Assembly: GCA_007713455.1 (NCBI GenBank) | Contig: VMRT01000009.1 | Span: forward strand, 1 to 64,000 | Direction: 5' to 3' | DNA: 64,000 nucleotides | Source of the DNA: Pseudomonas sp. | GTDB lineage: Bacteria; Pseudomonadota; Gammaproteobacteria; Pseudomonadales; Pseudomonadaceae | Part shown: positions 35,655-46,143 of the stretch, one piece after another | How the letters are laid out: each line of letters starts with the position of its first letter | Position numbering within the stretch: the stretch's first letter is position 1 | Notes under the pieces: generated by a model | Told to the model about the DNA's origin: nothing | Seen by the model: the letters and a program-made list of their open reading frames with translations, nothing else | The model's database searches: none | Position numbers and translations under genes: made by a program

Positions 35655-36839
35655 ATGCAAGCAACACCCGTGGAAACGAGCACTCGTCGTCGACTGCAAC
35701 AGGTCATCGAGCAGCCAGCCGTTCAGCGCAGCATTCTGCTGCTGATCGTGATCAACGCGGCCATCCTCGGCATGCAGACCTCGCCGGCACTGGTGGCCAG
35801 CTGGGGCGAGCTGCTAAGAGTGCTCGACATGTTGATCCTCGGCGTATTCGTGGTGGAAATCGCAGCGCGCATCTACGTTCATCGCGCGGCGTTTTTCCGT
35901 GATCCCTGGAGCCTGTTCGATTTCACCGTGGTTGCCATCGCGCTGGTGCCCGCCAGCGGCCCGTTCAGCGTTCTACGTGCCCTGCGCGTACTGCGGGTGA
36001 TGCGCATGGTCACCATGGTACCGTCGATGCGCCGTGTGGTCGGCGCGCTGCTGTCGGCCATTCCCGGCCTGGGCTCGATTGCCATGGTGCTGGCGCTGGT
36101 CTTCTACGTTTCCGCGGTGATCGCCACCGGGCTGTTCGGCGCCGACTTCCCCGAGTGGTTCGGCAACCTCGGCCGTTCGGTGTACACGCTATTCCAGGTG
36201 ATGACGCTGGAAAGCTGGTCGATGGGCATCGTGCGCCCGCTGATGGACGTATTCCCCTACGCCTGGGTGTTCTTCATCCCGTTCATCCTGATTGCCACCT
36301 TCACCATGCTCAACCTGTTCATCGCCATCATCGTCAACGCGATGCAGACGGTTACCGATGCGGAGCACGAAGCCACCCAGGCGAGCATCGAGGCGGCGCG
36401 CGAGCACATCGAGGCCGACCTGCATGAAGAGAGGTCCGCGCTCTGCGTGGGGAAATCGCCGAGCTCAAGGACCTGCTACGCGGGCAGGCGCGCCGCTAGG
36501 CGACGCAACCCTGCCACGGAGTCACAGCTGCGGCGCACTGCGCGCCAGCAGCGCGTCGATGTCGAGCCCGCGCGGCAACGTTCCATAAACCCGCCCATGC
36601 ACTTCCAGGCGACTGGCGATGAAGGCATCCGAAACGGCGGCGTTGCCCGCTTCGAGCAGCAGTTTGGCCTGCAGGCCGACGGCAACGTCCTCGGTGAGCT
36701 GACGGGCGCGGTACTGGATGTCCTCGGTGTCGCCGAAGGCCGCCTTCAGCCGCCGGATATGCGCCTTCAGGCGGGCGTCGCCGTGACCGTCGCCGAGCTC
36801 GGCGAACAGTACTTCGAGCACGCCCGGCTCCTTCGATAG
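35655..36839 (+). CDS. Bacterial voltage-gated sodium channel (NaChBac/BacNaV type), C-terminus frameshifted
   Basis: This six-helix ion-channel protein has voltage-sensor S4 FSVLRALRVLRVMRMVTMVP (Arg every third residue) and pore with selectivity filter TLESWS (residues 184-189), as in NaChBac. The S6 helix is PFILIATFTMLNLFIAIIVNAM. The expected cytoplasmic coiled coil EVRALRGEIAELKDLLRG is present in the DNA, but two bases out of frame after Glu259, within GAAGAGAGG (36426-36434). In that frame the gene would end at 36499 (280 residues). As given, the frame instead runs 135 residues further, antisense to the acyl-CoA dehydrogenase gene. Pore and sensor are intact; the tetramer-stabilising tail is lost, unless the shift is a sequencing error. 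Confidence 0.85.
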   Translation: MQATPVETSTRRRLQQVIEQPAVQRSILLLIVINAAILGMQTSPALVASWGELLRVLDMLILGVFVVEIAARIYVHRAAFFRDPWSLFDFTVVAIALVPASGPFSVLRALRVLRVMRMVTMVPSMRRVVGALLSAIPGLGSIAMVLALVFYVSAVIATGLFGADFPEWFGNLGRSVYTLFQVMTLESWSMGIVRPLMDVFPYAWVFFIPFILIATFTMLNLFIAIIVNAMQTVTDAEHEATQASIEAAREHIEADLHEERSALCVGKSPSSRTCYAGRRAARRRNPATESQLRRTARQQRVDVEPARQRSINPPMHFQATGDEGIRNGGVARFEQQFGLQADGNVLGELTGAVLDVLGVAEGRLQPPDMRLQAGVAVTVAELGEQYFEHARLLR

Positions 36840-38168
36840 CGCGCGCAAGACGTCGAGGCACTGCACGTTGCCGGAACCTTCCCAGATGGAATTCACCGGC
36901 GCCTCGCGGTACAGCCGCGGCAGGATGGTTTCCTCGACATAACCAGCGCCGCCCAGGCATTCGCTGGCCTCGGCGATCATGTTCGGTGCGCGCTTGCAGA
37001 TCCAGTATTTGCCGACGGCGGTGACCAGCCGGGCGAACTTGTCTTCATGTTCGTCGTGGCGATTGTCCTGGGCGCGGCCCATGCGCAGGGTCAGCGCGAG
37101 CGCCGCTTCGCTTTCCAGGGCGAGATCGGCCAGCACGTTCTGCATCAGCGGCTGCTCCAGCAGGACCCGGCCGCTGACCTGGCGGTGCGCGCAGTGATGC
37201 AGGGCCTGGGTCAGTGCCTGACGCATCAGCGAGCTGGAGCCGATCATGCAGTCGAAACGGGTCGAGGAGACCATTTCGATGATGGTCGGCACGCCGCGCC
37301 CTTCCTCACCGACCATCCAGGCCAGCGCGCCACGGTACTCGATCTCGCTGGAGGCGTTGGCCCAGTTACCCAGCTTGTTCTTCAGACGCTGGATGTAGAA
37401 CTGGTTGCGCGTGCCGTCCGGGCGATGCCGCGGCAGCAGGAAGCAGGTCAGGCCCTTGTCGGTCTGCGCCAGGGTGAGGAAGGCATCGCACATCGGCGCC
37501 GAGCAGAACCACTTGTGCCCGGTCAGTTCGTAGGTCTGCCCGGGGCCACCGGCGCCAACCGGATACGCGCGCGTGCTGTTGGCGCGCACGTCGGTGCCGC
37601 CCTGTTTCTCGGTCATCGCCATACCGATGGTGCCGCCGGCCTTCTGCTCCATCGGAAGGTTGCGCGGGTCATATTCGCGGGCGAGGATCTTCGGCAGCCA
37701 GCGCTCGGCGAGATCCGGCTGCAGGCGCAGGGCGGGCACGCTGGCGTAGGTCATGGTCAGCGGGCAGCTGCTGCCGGCCTCGGCCTGGTTGTGCAGGTAC
37801 ATCAAGGCGGCACGCGCCACCTGGGCACCGGGTTGCGGGTCGCTCCAGGGCAGCGACGGAATACCGTGCTCGACGGCGCTGCGCATCAGCTCGTGATAAG
37901 CGGGATGAAACTCCACCAGATCGATGCGATGGCCATAGCGGTCATGACTCTTGAACACCGGCCTGTTCTCGTTGGCGAGAAAGCCGGCCTGCATCAGCGG
38001 CCCACCGGCAAGCGCGCCGTAGACGTCCAGCCGCGCCTGCGCCCAGCCCGCCTGATATCGCTGTACCCACTGCTGCAACGGCAAGTCGATGCGATAGAGA
38101 TTGGCACCGTCGAGTGGCGGAACCTGGTTGGTGACCTCATGGGTTTCGGCGCAGCTCTGCAGATTCAT
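36522..38168 (-). CDS. AidB-type acyl-CoA dehydrogenase
   Basis: This 548-residue flavoprotein is of the AidB/acyl-CoA dehydrogenase superfamily (E. coli AidB is 541). Features: MAMTEKQGGTDVRANSTRAY, YELTGHKWFCSAPMCDAFL, FIQRL-like segment NQFYIQRLKNKLGNWANAS, and SECLGGAGYVEETILPRLYRE with VNSIWEGSGNVQCLDVLRAL, both diagnostic. The start at 38168 follows AAGGAGGACG. AidB limits alkylation damage in E. coli; whether this one does, or acts in fatty or branched-acyl catabolism, is not clear. It is transcribed leftward, downstream of the LadS-like gene. Confidence 0.9.
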   Translation of the reverse strand: MNLQSCAETHEVTNQVPPLDGANLYRIDLPLQQWVQRYQAGWAQARLDVYGALAGGPLMQAGFLANENRPVFKSHDRYGHRIDLVEFHPAYHELMRSAVEHGIPSLPWSDPQPGAQVARAALMYLHNQAEAGSSCPLTMTYASVPALRLQPDLAERWLPKILAREYDPRNLPMEQKAGGTIGMAMTEKQGGTDVRANSTRAYPVGAGGPGQTYELTGHKWFCSAPMCDAFLTLAQTDKGLTCFLLPRHRPDGTRNQFYIQRLKNKLGNWANASSEIEYRGALAWMVGEEGRGVPTIIEMVSSTRFDCMIGSSSLMRQALTQALHHCAHRQVSGRVLLEQPLMQNVLADLALESEAALALTLRMGRAQDNRHDEHEDKFARLVTAVGKYWICKRAPNMIAEASECLGGAGYVEETILPRLYREAPVNSIWEGSGNVQCLDVLRALSKEPGVLEVLFAELGDGHGDARLKAHIRRLKAAFGDTEDIQYRARQLTEDVAVGLQAKLLLEAGNAAVSDAFIASRLEVHGRVYGTLPRGLDIDALLARSAPQL

Positions 38169-38312
38169 CTGGGCGTCCTCCTTCGATACCGGCGCAGCTG
38201 CCAGCAAGCGTAGTCGGCCTGGGCGATGCGTCAGCCGCGCGGCAATGGATCGGCAGTGAAACATGCTGCGCGGCGAGGATTGAAGCGAGGTATCTGCCAA
38301 AAGGTCCGCGCG

Positions 38313-40313
38313 TCAGGCAATCGGCGCGCTGGGCGGAAGTCCGTTGGCACGGCCCGCGGCGAGCCCATCCGCGGCGCTCAGCGGCAGGCGCAGGCGCACG
38401 CAGAAGCGGCTACCCAGCCCAGGTCGCGATTGCTGATCGAGCTGTCCACCCATCACTTCGATCAGCCCCCGACTGATAGCCAGGCCGATGCCGAGGCCGC
38501 CGTAGCGCCGGGTCATGGAGCCGTCGACTTGACGGAACTGGTGATAGAGGAAGGCCTGATCGGCGTCGCTGAAACCGATGCCGCTGTCTACGACCTCGAT
38601 ATTCAGCAGCAGCTCGCGCTGCTCCACCGCGCCGGCGAAACGCAGCGTGACGGCTCCGCGGGAAGTGAACTTGACGGCGTTGTCGAGCAGATGACAGATG
38701 CTCTGTTCCAGCTTCTCGCCATCGCCGTACACGCGGTCGGGCAGTTTCTCGTCGAACTCGAGATCGAAGGCCAGGCCCTTGTCCTGCGCCCGCGGGTCGA
38801 ACTGCTGCTGCAGCCGTGCCGCAGTTTCCCGCAGACTGAAACGCTGATCCTGCAGGCGCAGCTTGCCGGCGCGCAGTTCGCTGAGCACCAGGATGTTGTT
38901 GACCAAGCGCATCATGTCGCGTGCCGAGCCGGTGGCGATGTGCTGGTATTGCTGCAGCTCTTCCGCCGTATCCGAGCTCGGCAACAGCTCCAGGGCGCCC
39001 ATGACGCCCATCATCGGCGTGCGCAGTTCGTGGCTGATATTGGAGAGAAACTCGTCCTTGAGTCGGTTGCTCTCGGCCAGCTCGCAGTTCAGCTGTTCCA
39101 GCTCGGCTCGAGCGTTTTCCAGGATCTTCGCCCGTTCGTCCTTCAGCGCGTTGATGCGATCGGCCAGCGCCATCGACAGCAGCACCACCTCCAGCGCGGC
39201 ACCCAGCTGGCTGGCGTACATCGTCAGGAAGTTGTGCGGCAGGTGCCCGAGTACCATCAGCGTGTTGATCTGCCCGCCGACTAGCAGCGCGCTCCAGGCG
39301 ATGATGAAGTAGCGCGCCACGCGCATGCCTCGCAGCCAGGCCAGGATGCCGGCGGCAAACACCGCCAGGGTGAACAGCAGCGCCAGCGCGGTGGCCAGGC
39401 GCAGGGCCACTCCGTAATCGGCGGCCATTGCGAGCGCCATCACCAGCACCGAGAAGACAATGATCAGCCGCAGCAGCCAGTCCACCCAGCGGCTGTGCTC
39501 GGCGGTGCGCAGAAAGCTGCGGGTGAACAGGCAGCCGAACAGCCCGGTGGCGCCGATCAGCAGCGGCGTCGCGGCATTGGCCCACCACGGACGATCCGGC
39601 CAGAGGAACTGCACGCCGGCGCCGTTCACCGAGACCTGGTAGAGGCCGAACGCGGCGATGTAGAGGATGTAGTAGAGATAGCTGGGATCGCGGATGCTGA
39701 TATAGATGAACAGGTTGTAGACCAGCATCGCCAGCAGTACGCCGTAGATCATGCCCAGCACATAGAGCCGCCCGGGTTGCGCCTCAAGATAGGCGTGATG
39801 CGACCAGAGACTCAGGGGCACCTGGATCGAACCCTCGCTTTGCACGCGCAGGTACAGGCGCTGGGGCCGATCAGTCGGCAGCTGCACTTCGAACAGGTAG
39901 TTGCCCTGGCCGATCTCGCGGCTGGCCCAGGGCCGGGTGTCGCCGGTGTCACGCGCCAGGCGGTAACCGCCTTTGCCGTCCGGCAGGTACAGCTGCAGGC
40001 TGTCGAGCGGCGGATAGGCCACCTCCAGCAACCAGCGTCGCGCGCCTTGCACGGTTTGCGGACGGTAATGCAGATCGACGCGCACCCAATGCGCGGAGCG
40101 CGAATAGCCGGCGTTGAACACCGCGGTCCGGTGAGGCAGGAAGTGACTTTCGAACGCGGGCGAGGCGACCTCGTCGATCTGCGCGTTGCCTAGTGGATCC
40201 TCGAACACCCGCATGTGCTGCCCGAGTGGCAGGTGACGGGTGTGTTCGTCCAGTTCGACGGCAGCGGCCAGCGCCGGCAAGAGGGCCAGGATAAGCAGGA
40301 AGACGTACCGCAT
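38313..40313 (-). CDS. ladS: LadS-like 7TMR-DISM sensor histidine kinase (no receiver domain)
   Basis: This 666-residue membrane kinase has a signal peptide (MRYVFLLILALLPALAAA). A periplasmic 7TMR-DISMED2 domain (about 25-165) and seven helices (about 180-385, LYVLGMIYGVLLAMLVYNLFIYISIRDP) come next. HisKA with FLSNISHELRTPMMG (His428) and HATPase with GGLGIGLAISRGLIEVMGG follow. Position beside thiD and the acyl-CoA dehydrogenase, and the architecture, match LadS (PA3974), which controls biofilm and virulence through GacS/GacA. P. aeruginosa LadS ends in a receiver domain (about 795 residues); here the protein stops right after the ATPase domain. The symbol is by synteny and may be too specific. 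Confidence 0.82.
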   Translation of the reverse strand: MRYVFLLILALLPALAAAVELDEHTRHLPLGQHMRVFEDPLGNAQIDEVASPAFESHFLPHRTAVFNAGYSRSAHWVRVDLHYRPQTVQGARRWLLEVAYPPLDSLQLYLPDGKGGYRLARDTGDTRPWASREIGQGNYLFEVQLPTDRPQRLYLRVQSEGSIQVPLSLWSHHAYLEAQPGRLYVLGMIYGVLLAMLVYNLFIYISIRDPSYLYYILYIAAFGLYQVSVNGAGVQFLWPDRPWWANAATPLLIGATGLFGCLFTRSFLRTAEHSRWVDWLLRLIIVFSVLVMALAMAADYGVALRLATALALLFTLAVFAAGILAWLRGMRVARYFIIAWSALLVGGQINTLMVLGHLPHNFLTMYASQLGAALEVVLLSMALADRINALKDERAKILENARAELEQLNCELAESNRLKDEFLSNISHELRTPMMGVMGALELLPSSDTAEELQQYQHIATGSARDMMRLVNNILVLSELRAGKLRLQDQRFSLRETAARLQQQFDPRAQDKGLAFDLEFDEKLPDRVYGDGEKLEQSICHLLDNAVKFTSRGAVTLRFAGAVEQRELLLNIEVVDSGIGFSDADQAFLYHQFRQVDGSMTRRYGGLGIGLAISRGLIEVMGGQLDQQSRPGLGSRFCVRLRLPLSAADGLAAGRANGLPPSAPIA

Positions 40314-40537
40314 GATGCCTCGTGCAGGCCAGGCGACGAAAACGGATTCACGCCCCGCGAACCCCGCCACCCGGTCCGAAAACCAAAGTGCCAGCAATCT
40401 ACCACAGCGATGGTTGCAGCCGGAAAAGGCGAATGCCTGCGGGATCGATCGTCCGATGGCCGGCGAGCGCCGCGGTGGCGACTAAACGCACAACTGCCGC
40501 GTCCCGCCAGCGCTGTTTGGTGATAAGCTCGCACGCC

Positions 40538-41332
40538 ATGAAAAACCCTACTTCAAGACCCGTCGTCCTCTGTCTGTCCGGCCATGATCCCAGTGGCGGC
40601 GCCGGCCTGCAGGCGGACATCGAAGCCCTCCTGGCGCAAGCCTGTCACGCCGCACCGACGGTCACCGCGCTGACCGTGCAGGACACTGTCAACGTCACCG
40701 ACTTCCGCGTCCTCGACCGCGAATGGGTGCTCGCCCAGGCCAACGCAGTGATCGCCGATATGCCGATCGCGGCAGTCAAGCTCGGCATGCTCGGCTCGGT
40801 GGAAATGGTCGAGACCGTTCTCGAGATCATGGCCAGGCTGCCCGGCGTGCCGCTGGTCTGCGATCCGGTGCTGCGCGCCGGTGGCGGCGGCGCGCTGGGC
40901 AAGGATGATGTCGGCTTCGCCATGCGCGAACGGTTGTTCCCGGTGTCGACCATCGCCACACCGAACCTGCCGGAAGCCCGCATCCTCGCCGAGCTGCCCG
41001 AGGGCAGCGCCGACGAATGTGCCGAACGCCTGCTGCCGCACATCCGCCACCTGCTGATCACCGGCGGCCACGGCGATGAAAGCGAAGTGCATAACCGTCT
41101 TTACTGCCGCGATGGTAGCCGCCACGATTTCACCTGCGCGCGCCTGCCCGGCAGCTATCACGGTTCCGGCTGCACACTGGCCAGCGCCCTGGCCGGCCGT
41201 CTGGCGCTGGGCGAGGAGCTGACCAGTGCCGTCCGTTCGGCGCTCGACTACACCTGGCGCACTCTGCGCGATGCCGAGGCGCCCGGCCACGGGCAATTCG
41301 TCCCGCGGCGCCTGCCACTGGACCTGGTCTGA
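40538..41332 (+). CDS. thiD: Hydroxymethylpyrimidine/phosphomethylpyrimidine kinase ThiD
   Basis: This 264-residue ribokinase-fold enzyme phosphorylates HMP and HMP-P in thiamine synthesis. Seen: [70 protein letters not shown] and the C-terminal catalytic [18 protein letters not shown]. The ATG at 40538 gives the family start; upstream frame is not conserved. It is followed 14 bases later by thiE, so they form an operon. The leader is 224 bases; I see no convincing TPP riboswitch. Confidence 0.95.
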   Translation: MKNPTSRPVVLCLSGHDPSGGAGLQADIEALLAQACHAAPTVTALTVQDTVNVTDFRVLDREWVLAQANAVIADMPIAAVKLGMLGSVEMVETVLEIMARLPGVPLVCDPVLRAGGGGALGKDDVGFAMRERLFPVSTIATPNLPEARILAELPEGSADECAERLLPHIRHLLITGGHGDESEVHNRLYCRDGSRHDFTCARLPGSYHGSGCTLASALAGRLALGEELTSAVRSALDYTWRTLRDAEAPGHGQFVPRRLPLDLV

Positions 41333-41346
41333 CTGGAGAGCAGCGC

Positions 41347-41988
41347 ATGAAGGATTCGACCCGCCTGCGCGGCCTGTACGGCATCACCGACAGCAAGTTG
41401 CTCGCCGAGGGCCGTTTGCTGCCGTATGTCGAAGCCGCGTTGAAAGGTGGCGCCCGCCTGCTGCAGTACCGCGACAAATCCAGTGACGAGGCCCGTCGCT
41501 TGCGTGAGGCCGATGCGTTGCAGGAACTCTGCGCCCGCCATGGCGCGCAACTGATCATCAACGACGACGCCGAGCTGGCGGCGCGACTGGGTGTCGGCCT
41601 GCACTTAGGCCAGGAGGATGGCTCGCTGGCCGCTGCCCGCGCCCTGCTCGGCCGCCAGGCAATCATCGGCGCCACCTGCCATGCGCAGCTGCCGCTGGCC
41701 GAGCAGGCCGCGCGTGAGGGCGCCAGCTATGTCGCCTTCGGCCGCTTCTTCCAGTCGCAGACAAAGCCGGGCGCACCCTCGGCCGATCCCGAGCTGCTGC
41801 GCGAAGCCCGCGCCCGCATTGGCCTGCCGATTGTTGCCATTGGCGGCATCACGCCGGAAACGGCACCAAGCCTGATCGCCGAGGGCGTGCAGATGATCGC
41901 CGTGGTGCACGCGCTGTTCGCCGCTGACAGCCCCGCCGAGGTCGAGCGCCGCGCCAGAGCGTTCAGCCAGTTGTTCAATACCCCCTGA
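41347..41988 (+). CDS. thiE: Thiamine-phosphate synthase ThiE
   Basis: This 213-residue TIM-barrel enzyme joins HMP-PP and thiazole phosphate. Typical motifs: [84 protein letters not shown] and [26 protein letters not shown] site lies before the ATG. It is co-transcribed with thiD; hemL begins 55 bases later. Confidence 0.95.
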   Translation: MKDSTRLRGLYGITDSKLLAEGRLLPYVEAALKGGARLLQYRDKSSDEARRLREADALQELCARHGAQLIINDDAELAARLGVGLHLGQEDGSLAAARALLGRQAIIGATCHAQLPLAEQAAREGASYVAFGRFFQSQTKPGAPSADPELLREARARIGLPIVAIGGITPETAPSLIAEGVQMIAVVHALFAADSPAEVERRARAFSQLFNTP

Positions 41989-42043
41989 TTCCGCCACGGC
42001 TGACCCGCCACATGGCGGTCAGCCCCTGTTCTGCGAGGCCCGC

Positions 42044-43327
42044 ATGTCCCGTTCCGAAACCCTTTTTGCCAGCGCCCAGACCCACATCCCTGGCGGCGTC
42101 AATTCCCCCGTGCGCGCCTTTCGCAGCGTCGGCGGCACGCCGCTGTTCCTCAAGCACGCCGAAGGCGCCTACGTGATCGACGAGGACGACAAGCGCTATG
42201 TCGACTACGTCGGCTCCTGGGGCCCGATGATCCTCGGCCACAGCCATCCCGAAGTGCTCGACGCGGTACGCCGCCAGCTCGACCACGGGCTGTCCTATGG
42301 CGCGCCGACCGCGATGGAAACCCAGATGGCCGAACTGGTCTGCAGCCTGGTGCCGTCGATGGAGATGGTGCGCATGGTCAGCTCCGGTACCGAGGCGACC
42401 ATGAGCGCGATCCGTCTGGCCCGTGGCTACACCGGCCGTGATGCGATCATCAAGTTCGAGGGCTGCTACCACGGCCATTCCGACAGCCTGCTGGTCAAAG
42501 CCGGCTCCGGCGCGCTGACCCAGGGCGTACCCAGTTCGGCCGGCGTGCCGGCAGACTTCGCCAAGCACACCCTGACGCTGGCCTATAACGACCTCGCCGA
42601 AGTCGAGGCCACGCTGCAGGAGAAGGGCGAGCAGGTCGCCTGCATCATCGTCGAGCCAGTGGCAGGCAACATGAACTGCGTGCCGCCGGCACCAGGCTTC
42701 CTCGCAGGCCTGCGTCGCCTGTGTGACGAGCACGGCGTGGTGCTGATCTTCGACGAGGTGATGACCGGCTTCCGCGTCGCCCTCGGCGGTGCGCAGGCGC
42801 ACTTCGGCGTGACGCCGGACCTGTCCACCTTCGGCAAGATCATCGGTGGCGGCATGCCGGTCGGCTGCTTCGGCGGCAAGCGCGCCATCATGGAATGCGT
42901 CGCGCCGCTTGGCCCGGTCTACCAGGCCGGTACGCTGTCGGGTAACCCGCTGGCCATGGCCGCCGGCCTGACCACGCTGAAGCTGATCAGCCGCCCGGGC
43001 TTCCACGCCGAGCTGACCGATTACACCAGCCGCATGCTGCAGGGCCTGCAGGATCGCGCCGATGCCGCTGGCGTTCCGTTCGTCACCACTCAGGTGGGCG
43101 GCATGTTCGGCCTGTACTTCAGCGGCGCCGACGACATCGTCACCTTCGCCGACGTGATGGCCAGCGACGCCGAGCGCTTCAAGCGCTTCTTCCACCTGAT
43201 GCTGGACGGCGGCGTCTACCTGGCGCCCAGTGCATTCGAGGCCGGGTTCACCTCCATCGCCCACGGCGAGGCCGAGCTGAAGATCACCCTGGACGCTGCC
43301 GAGCGGGCCTTCGCCAAGCTCAAGTGA
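42044..43327 (+). CDS. hemL: Glutamate-1-semialdehyde 2,1-aminomutase HemL
   Basis: This 427-residue PLP enzyme of tetrapyrrole synthesis converts glutamate-1-semialdehyde to 5-aminolevulinate. Seen: [53 protein letters not shown], the cofactor segment [18 protein letters not shown] and the PLP lysine in [14 protein letters not shown]. The length is standard. Its stop overlaps a possible GTG start of the next membrane-protein gene. The thiDE-hemL order is conserved in Pseudomonas. Confidence 0.97.
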   Translation: MSRSETLFASAQTHIPGGVNSPVRAFRSVGGTPLFLKHAEGAYVIDEDDKRYVDYVGSWGPMILGHSHPEVLDAVRRQLDHGLSYGAPTAMETQMAELVCSLVPSMEMVRMVSSGTEATMSAIRLARGYTGRDAIIKFEGCYHGHSDSLLVKAGSGALTQGVPSSAGVPADFAKHTLTLAYNDLAEVEATLQEKGEQVACIIVEPVAGNMNCVPPAPGFLAGLRRLCDEHGVVLIFDEVMTGFRVALGGAQAHFGVTPDLSTFGKIIGGGMPVGCFGGKRAIMECVAPLGPVYQAGTLSGNPLAMAAGLTTLKLISRPGFHAELTDYTSRMLQGLQDRADAAGVPFVTTQVGGMFGLYFSGADDIVTFADVMASDAERFKRFFHLMLDGGVYLAPSAFEAGFTSIAHGEAELKITLDAAERAFAKLK

Positions 43328-43959
43328 GCCCGACGATGGAATTGCTGCAGAGCATCCTGCTCGCCCTGACTGCCGGCGTCAGCGCATTGCTGATCGGCCG
43401 CGCCCGGCGCCGTTACGGCGAGGCGGACCAGCCAGCGCTGTTCAGCGCACTGCTTGGCTTCATCCTGACGGCCGCCAGCGCTGCGTGCGCCGCGGCGAGC
43501 CTGTTTGGCATGGATCTGGAGGAGGCGCACCAGTGGCTGGAGCGCGCCAGCCTGCTGCTCGGTTTGCCGCTGATAGCGGTGGCTGCGCTGACCCTGGCGC
43601 GGCGCTGGGTGTGGAGTCGACCGAACTGGGGTCGCGTGGTGTTGGGGCTGTGCGTGTTCTTCGAACTTGCGCGACAGCTGGGCTGGAGCGAGCCCTACGC
43701 CTTCGGCCTGATGCTGACCAGTGCGCTGCTGGTGGTCTACGCCGGCGCGCTGCAATGGCCGGCAAGCCTGCCGACCCTTGCCGGCCTGGCGGCTGGCGCG
43801 CTTCTGCTGGGCGCGGCACCGCTGCCGAACGGCGTGTCGATCGTCCATCCGCTCGGCGACCTGAGACCGCTGCTGTTGGCCATCGCCAGCCCGCTGCTGA
43901 CCATTCTGCTGGTGCGCCTGCCGGGCAGCACACGCGAGGACAGTCCGGCAGTCGCATAA
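43324..43959 (+). CDS. Conserved membrane protein of unknown function
   Basis: This 211-residue protein has about six hydrophobic helices (for example [61 protein letters not shown] and [18 protein letters not shown]) and short basic loops such as GRARRRYG. It starts at GTG 43324, overlapping the hemL stop, or at ATG 43336. I recognise no family or motif. Close coupling to hemL suggests the same transcript; a role in heme synthesis is not implied by anything in the sequence. Confidence 0.7.
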   Translation: MSPTMELLQSILLALTAGVSALLIGRARRRYGEADQPALFSALLGFILTAASAACAAASLFGMDLEEAHQWLERASLLLGLPLIAVAALTLARRWVWSRPNWGRVVLGLCVFFELARQLGWSEPYAFGLMLTSALLVVYAGALQWPASLPTLAGLAAGALLLGAAPLPNGVSIVHPLGDLRPLLLAIASPLLTILLVRLPGSTREDSPAVA

Positions 43960-44076
43960 AAAGCCGATGACAGGCGGTTAAAGGCTTTGTAAGCAGGCTG
44001 CAGCTTATCCATAATGTGACGGCTGGCTCGTTCCAGCCTTTCATTACCGCCCTGCTCCTCGAGGCGCCAGATTTTC

Positions 44077-44613
44077 ATGATCCGCACCGGCCGCATCCTG
44101 TCTTTGGGCTGTCTGCTGCTTCTCTCGCCTCTCACGGCCTTGGCCGGCGGGAATACCCTGCTGATCCCGGCGACCGCGCGCTGCGCGCTCGACACGCTTC
44201 CCGAAGAACTCCCCGAAGCCCTGAGAAACTGCCAGCAGGCCGCCAGCGAAGGCGACGTGCAAGCCGCCTACGAGCTCGGCGAATTCCACTACGACGGCAA
44301 GCGTGCGCCACGCGACCTGGCCAAGGCGCTGTACTGGTTCGAGCAGGCCTCACTTCACGGTCATGCGGCCGCGCAACACCGGCTCGGCGTGATGTTCTTC
44401 CGCGGTGAAGGGGTCAAGGCCAACAACGTGCAGGCCTACATCGTGCTGAAGATGGCCGCCGTGAATGGCGAGGACGATGCACTGGACACCGCCGACCGCG
44501 TCTCCGGACAGATGCGTCGCGACGAGCTGGAAATCGCCACCCAGGTTCTCGGGCAGATCTTCCGCGACTACCTGATGCAGCTGCAGGCCGCCGACGCGCC
44601 GCAGATCCCCTGA
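44077..44613 (+). CDS. Sel1-like repeat periplasmic protein
   Basis: This 178-residue protein has a signal peptide (MIRTGRILSLGCLLLLSPLTALA). Two to three Sel1-like repeats follow: ASEGDVQAAYELGEFHYDGK, DLAKALYWFEQASLHGHAAAQHRLGVMFFRGEGV and the NVQAYIVLKMAAVNGEDDA segment. Such TPR-like arrays bind other proteins. Its position before miaB matches P. aeruginosa PA3979. Function unknown; probably periplasmic. Confidence 0.82.
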   Translation: MIRTGRILSLGCLLLLSPLTALAGGNTLLIPATARCALDTLPEELPEALRNCQQAASEGDVQAAYELGEFHYDGKRAPRDLAKALYWFEQASLHGHAAAQHRLGVMFFRGEGVKANNVQAYIVLKMAAVNGEDDALDTADRVSGQMRRDELEIATQVLGQIFRDYLMQLQAADAPQIP

Positions 44614-44710
44614 ACAATCGAGATGCCCTGCGGCATCCGTCCGCGCTTTCCCCTGCTCGGTCGTGGGCATATAATCGCCGGTCATTTTTTGCACAACGCC
44701 GGCCCGTAAC

Positions 44711-46024
44711 ATGACCCGCAAGCTTTTCATCGAAACCCATGGCTGCCAGATGAACGAGTACGACAGCTCGCGCATGGTGGACCTGCTGGGCGAACACCAG
44801 GCCATGGAGATCACCGAGAACCCGGCAGAAGCCGACGTGATTCTTCTCAATACCTGCTCGATCCGCGAAAAGGCCCAGGAAAAGGTCTTCTCGCAACTGG
44901 GTCGCTGGCGCGAACTGAAGCTGGACAATCCGCAACTGGTGATCGGCGTCGGCGGCTGCGTGGCCAGCCAGGAAGGCGCGGCCATTCGCGACCGCGCCCC
45001 GTACGTCGACGTGGTCTTCGGGCCGCAGACCCTGCATCGTCTGCCGGAAATGATCGACGCCGCGCGCACCACCAAGAAACCGCAGGTGGACATTTCGTTC
45101 CCCGAGATCGAGAAGTTCGACCGCCTGCCAGAGCCGCGCGTCGACGGCCCCAGTGCTTTCGTTTCGGTCATGGAAGGCTGCAGCAAGTACTGCACCTTCT
45201 GCGTGGTGCCCTACACCCGCGGCGAAGAAGTCAGCCGCCCGCTGGCCGACGTGCTGGCGGAAGTCGTCCACCTGGCCGAAAACGGCGTGAAGGAAGTCAC
45301 CCTGCTGGGGCAGAACGTCAATGGCTATCGCTACGACGGGCATGACTTCGCCGACCTGCTGCACGCCGTCGCCGCAGTAGAAGGCATCGGCCGTATCCGC
45401 TACACCACCAGCCATCCACTGGAGTTCTCCGACGCGATCATCCAGGCCCATGCGGACATCCCGCAGCTGGTGAAATATCTGCATCTGCCGGTGCAGGCCG
45501 GGTCCGACCGCATCCTCGCGGCGATGAAGCGCAACCACACCGCCCTGGAGTACAAGTCGCGCATCCGCCGGCTCAAGGCCGCAGTGCCGGACATCCTGAT
45601 CAGCTCGGACTTCATCGTCGGCTTCCCCGGCGAGACCGACAAGGACTTCGAGCAGACCATGAAGCTGATTGAGGACGTCGGCTTCGACTTTTCCTACTCC
45701 TTCGTCTACAGCTCGCGCCCCGGCACCCCGGCCGCGGATCTGGCCGACGACACCCCGGACGAGGTGAAAAAGCAGCGCCTGGCGATCCTCCAGCAGCGCA
45801 TCAATCAGCAGGGCTTCGAGAACAGCCGACGGATGGTAGGTACCACTCAGCGCATCCTCGTCAGCGACTACTCGAAGAAGGACCCTGGCATGCTGCAGGG
45901 CCGTACCGAGCACAATCGCATCGTCAACTTCCGCTGCGACAACCCGCGGCTGATCGGCCAGTTCGTCGACGTGCACATCGACGACGCGCTGCCGCACTCG
46001 CTACGTGGCACCTTGCTAGGTTGA
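44711..46024 (+). CDS. miaB: tRNA-2-methylthio-N6-dimethylallyladenosine synthase MiaB
   Basis: This 437-residue radical-SAM methylthiotransferase modifies i6A37 of tRNAs. N-terminal domain: [18 protein letters not shown] with Cys ligands (also NTCSIREKA and GVGGCVAS). The radical-SAM cluster motif is [20 protein letters not shown], with LLGQNVNGY and [14 protein letters not shown] following. The C-terminal TRAM domain is present ([11 protein letters not shown]). The length is standard. It heads the miaB-ybeZ-ybeY-corC-lnt cluster. Confidence 0.97.
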   Translation: MTRKLFIETHGCQMNEYDSSRMVDLLGEHQAMEITENPAEADVILLNTCSIREKAQEKVFSQLGRWRELKLDNPQLVIGVGGCVASQEGAAIRDRAPYVDVVFGPQTLHRLPEMIDAARTTKKPQVDISFPEIEKFDRLPEPRVDGPSAFVSVMEGCSKYCTFCVVPYTRGEEVSRPLADVLAEVVHLAENGVKEVTLLGQNVNGYRYDGHDFADLLHAVAAVEGIGRIRYTTSHPLEFSDAIIQAHADIPQLVKYLHLPVQAGSDRILAAMKRNHTALEYKSRIRRLKAAVPDILISSDFIVGFPGETDKDFEQTMKLIEDVGFDFSYSFVYSSRPGTPAADLADDTPDEVKKQRLAILQQRINQQGFENSRRMVGTTQRILVSDYSKKDPGMLQGRTEHNRIVNFRCDNPRLIGQFVDVHIDDALPHSLRGTLLG

Positions 46025-46036
46025 GAACCGGGTATG

Positions 46037-46064
46037 CGGCCCCCATGTGATTGCATCGGGGCCG
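46037..46064. terminator. GC-rich hairpin between miaB and ybeZ
   Basis: The 8-bp stem GCGGCCCC/GGGGCCGC has a 14-base loop, 13 bases after the miaB stop. No U-run follows, so it is a weak terminator or an RNA-processing hairpin rather than a clear intrinsic terminator. Confidence 0.4.
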
Positions 46065-46143
46065 CGACTGCGCTTTCCGCTTTGCGCCCGCGGCGCTATT
46101 CTTCCCTCACCACTTCGCCGACCACGGCCACATATAAAAGCCC

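Noticed and set aside
40314-40537. TPP riboswitch before thiD
   Set aside because: No THI-box-like CTGAGA...ACC pattern or fitting stems could be found.
44414-45997. 527-codon minus-strand open frame
   Set aside because: Antisense to miaB, whose cluster motifs are complete.
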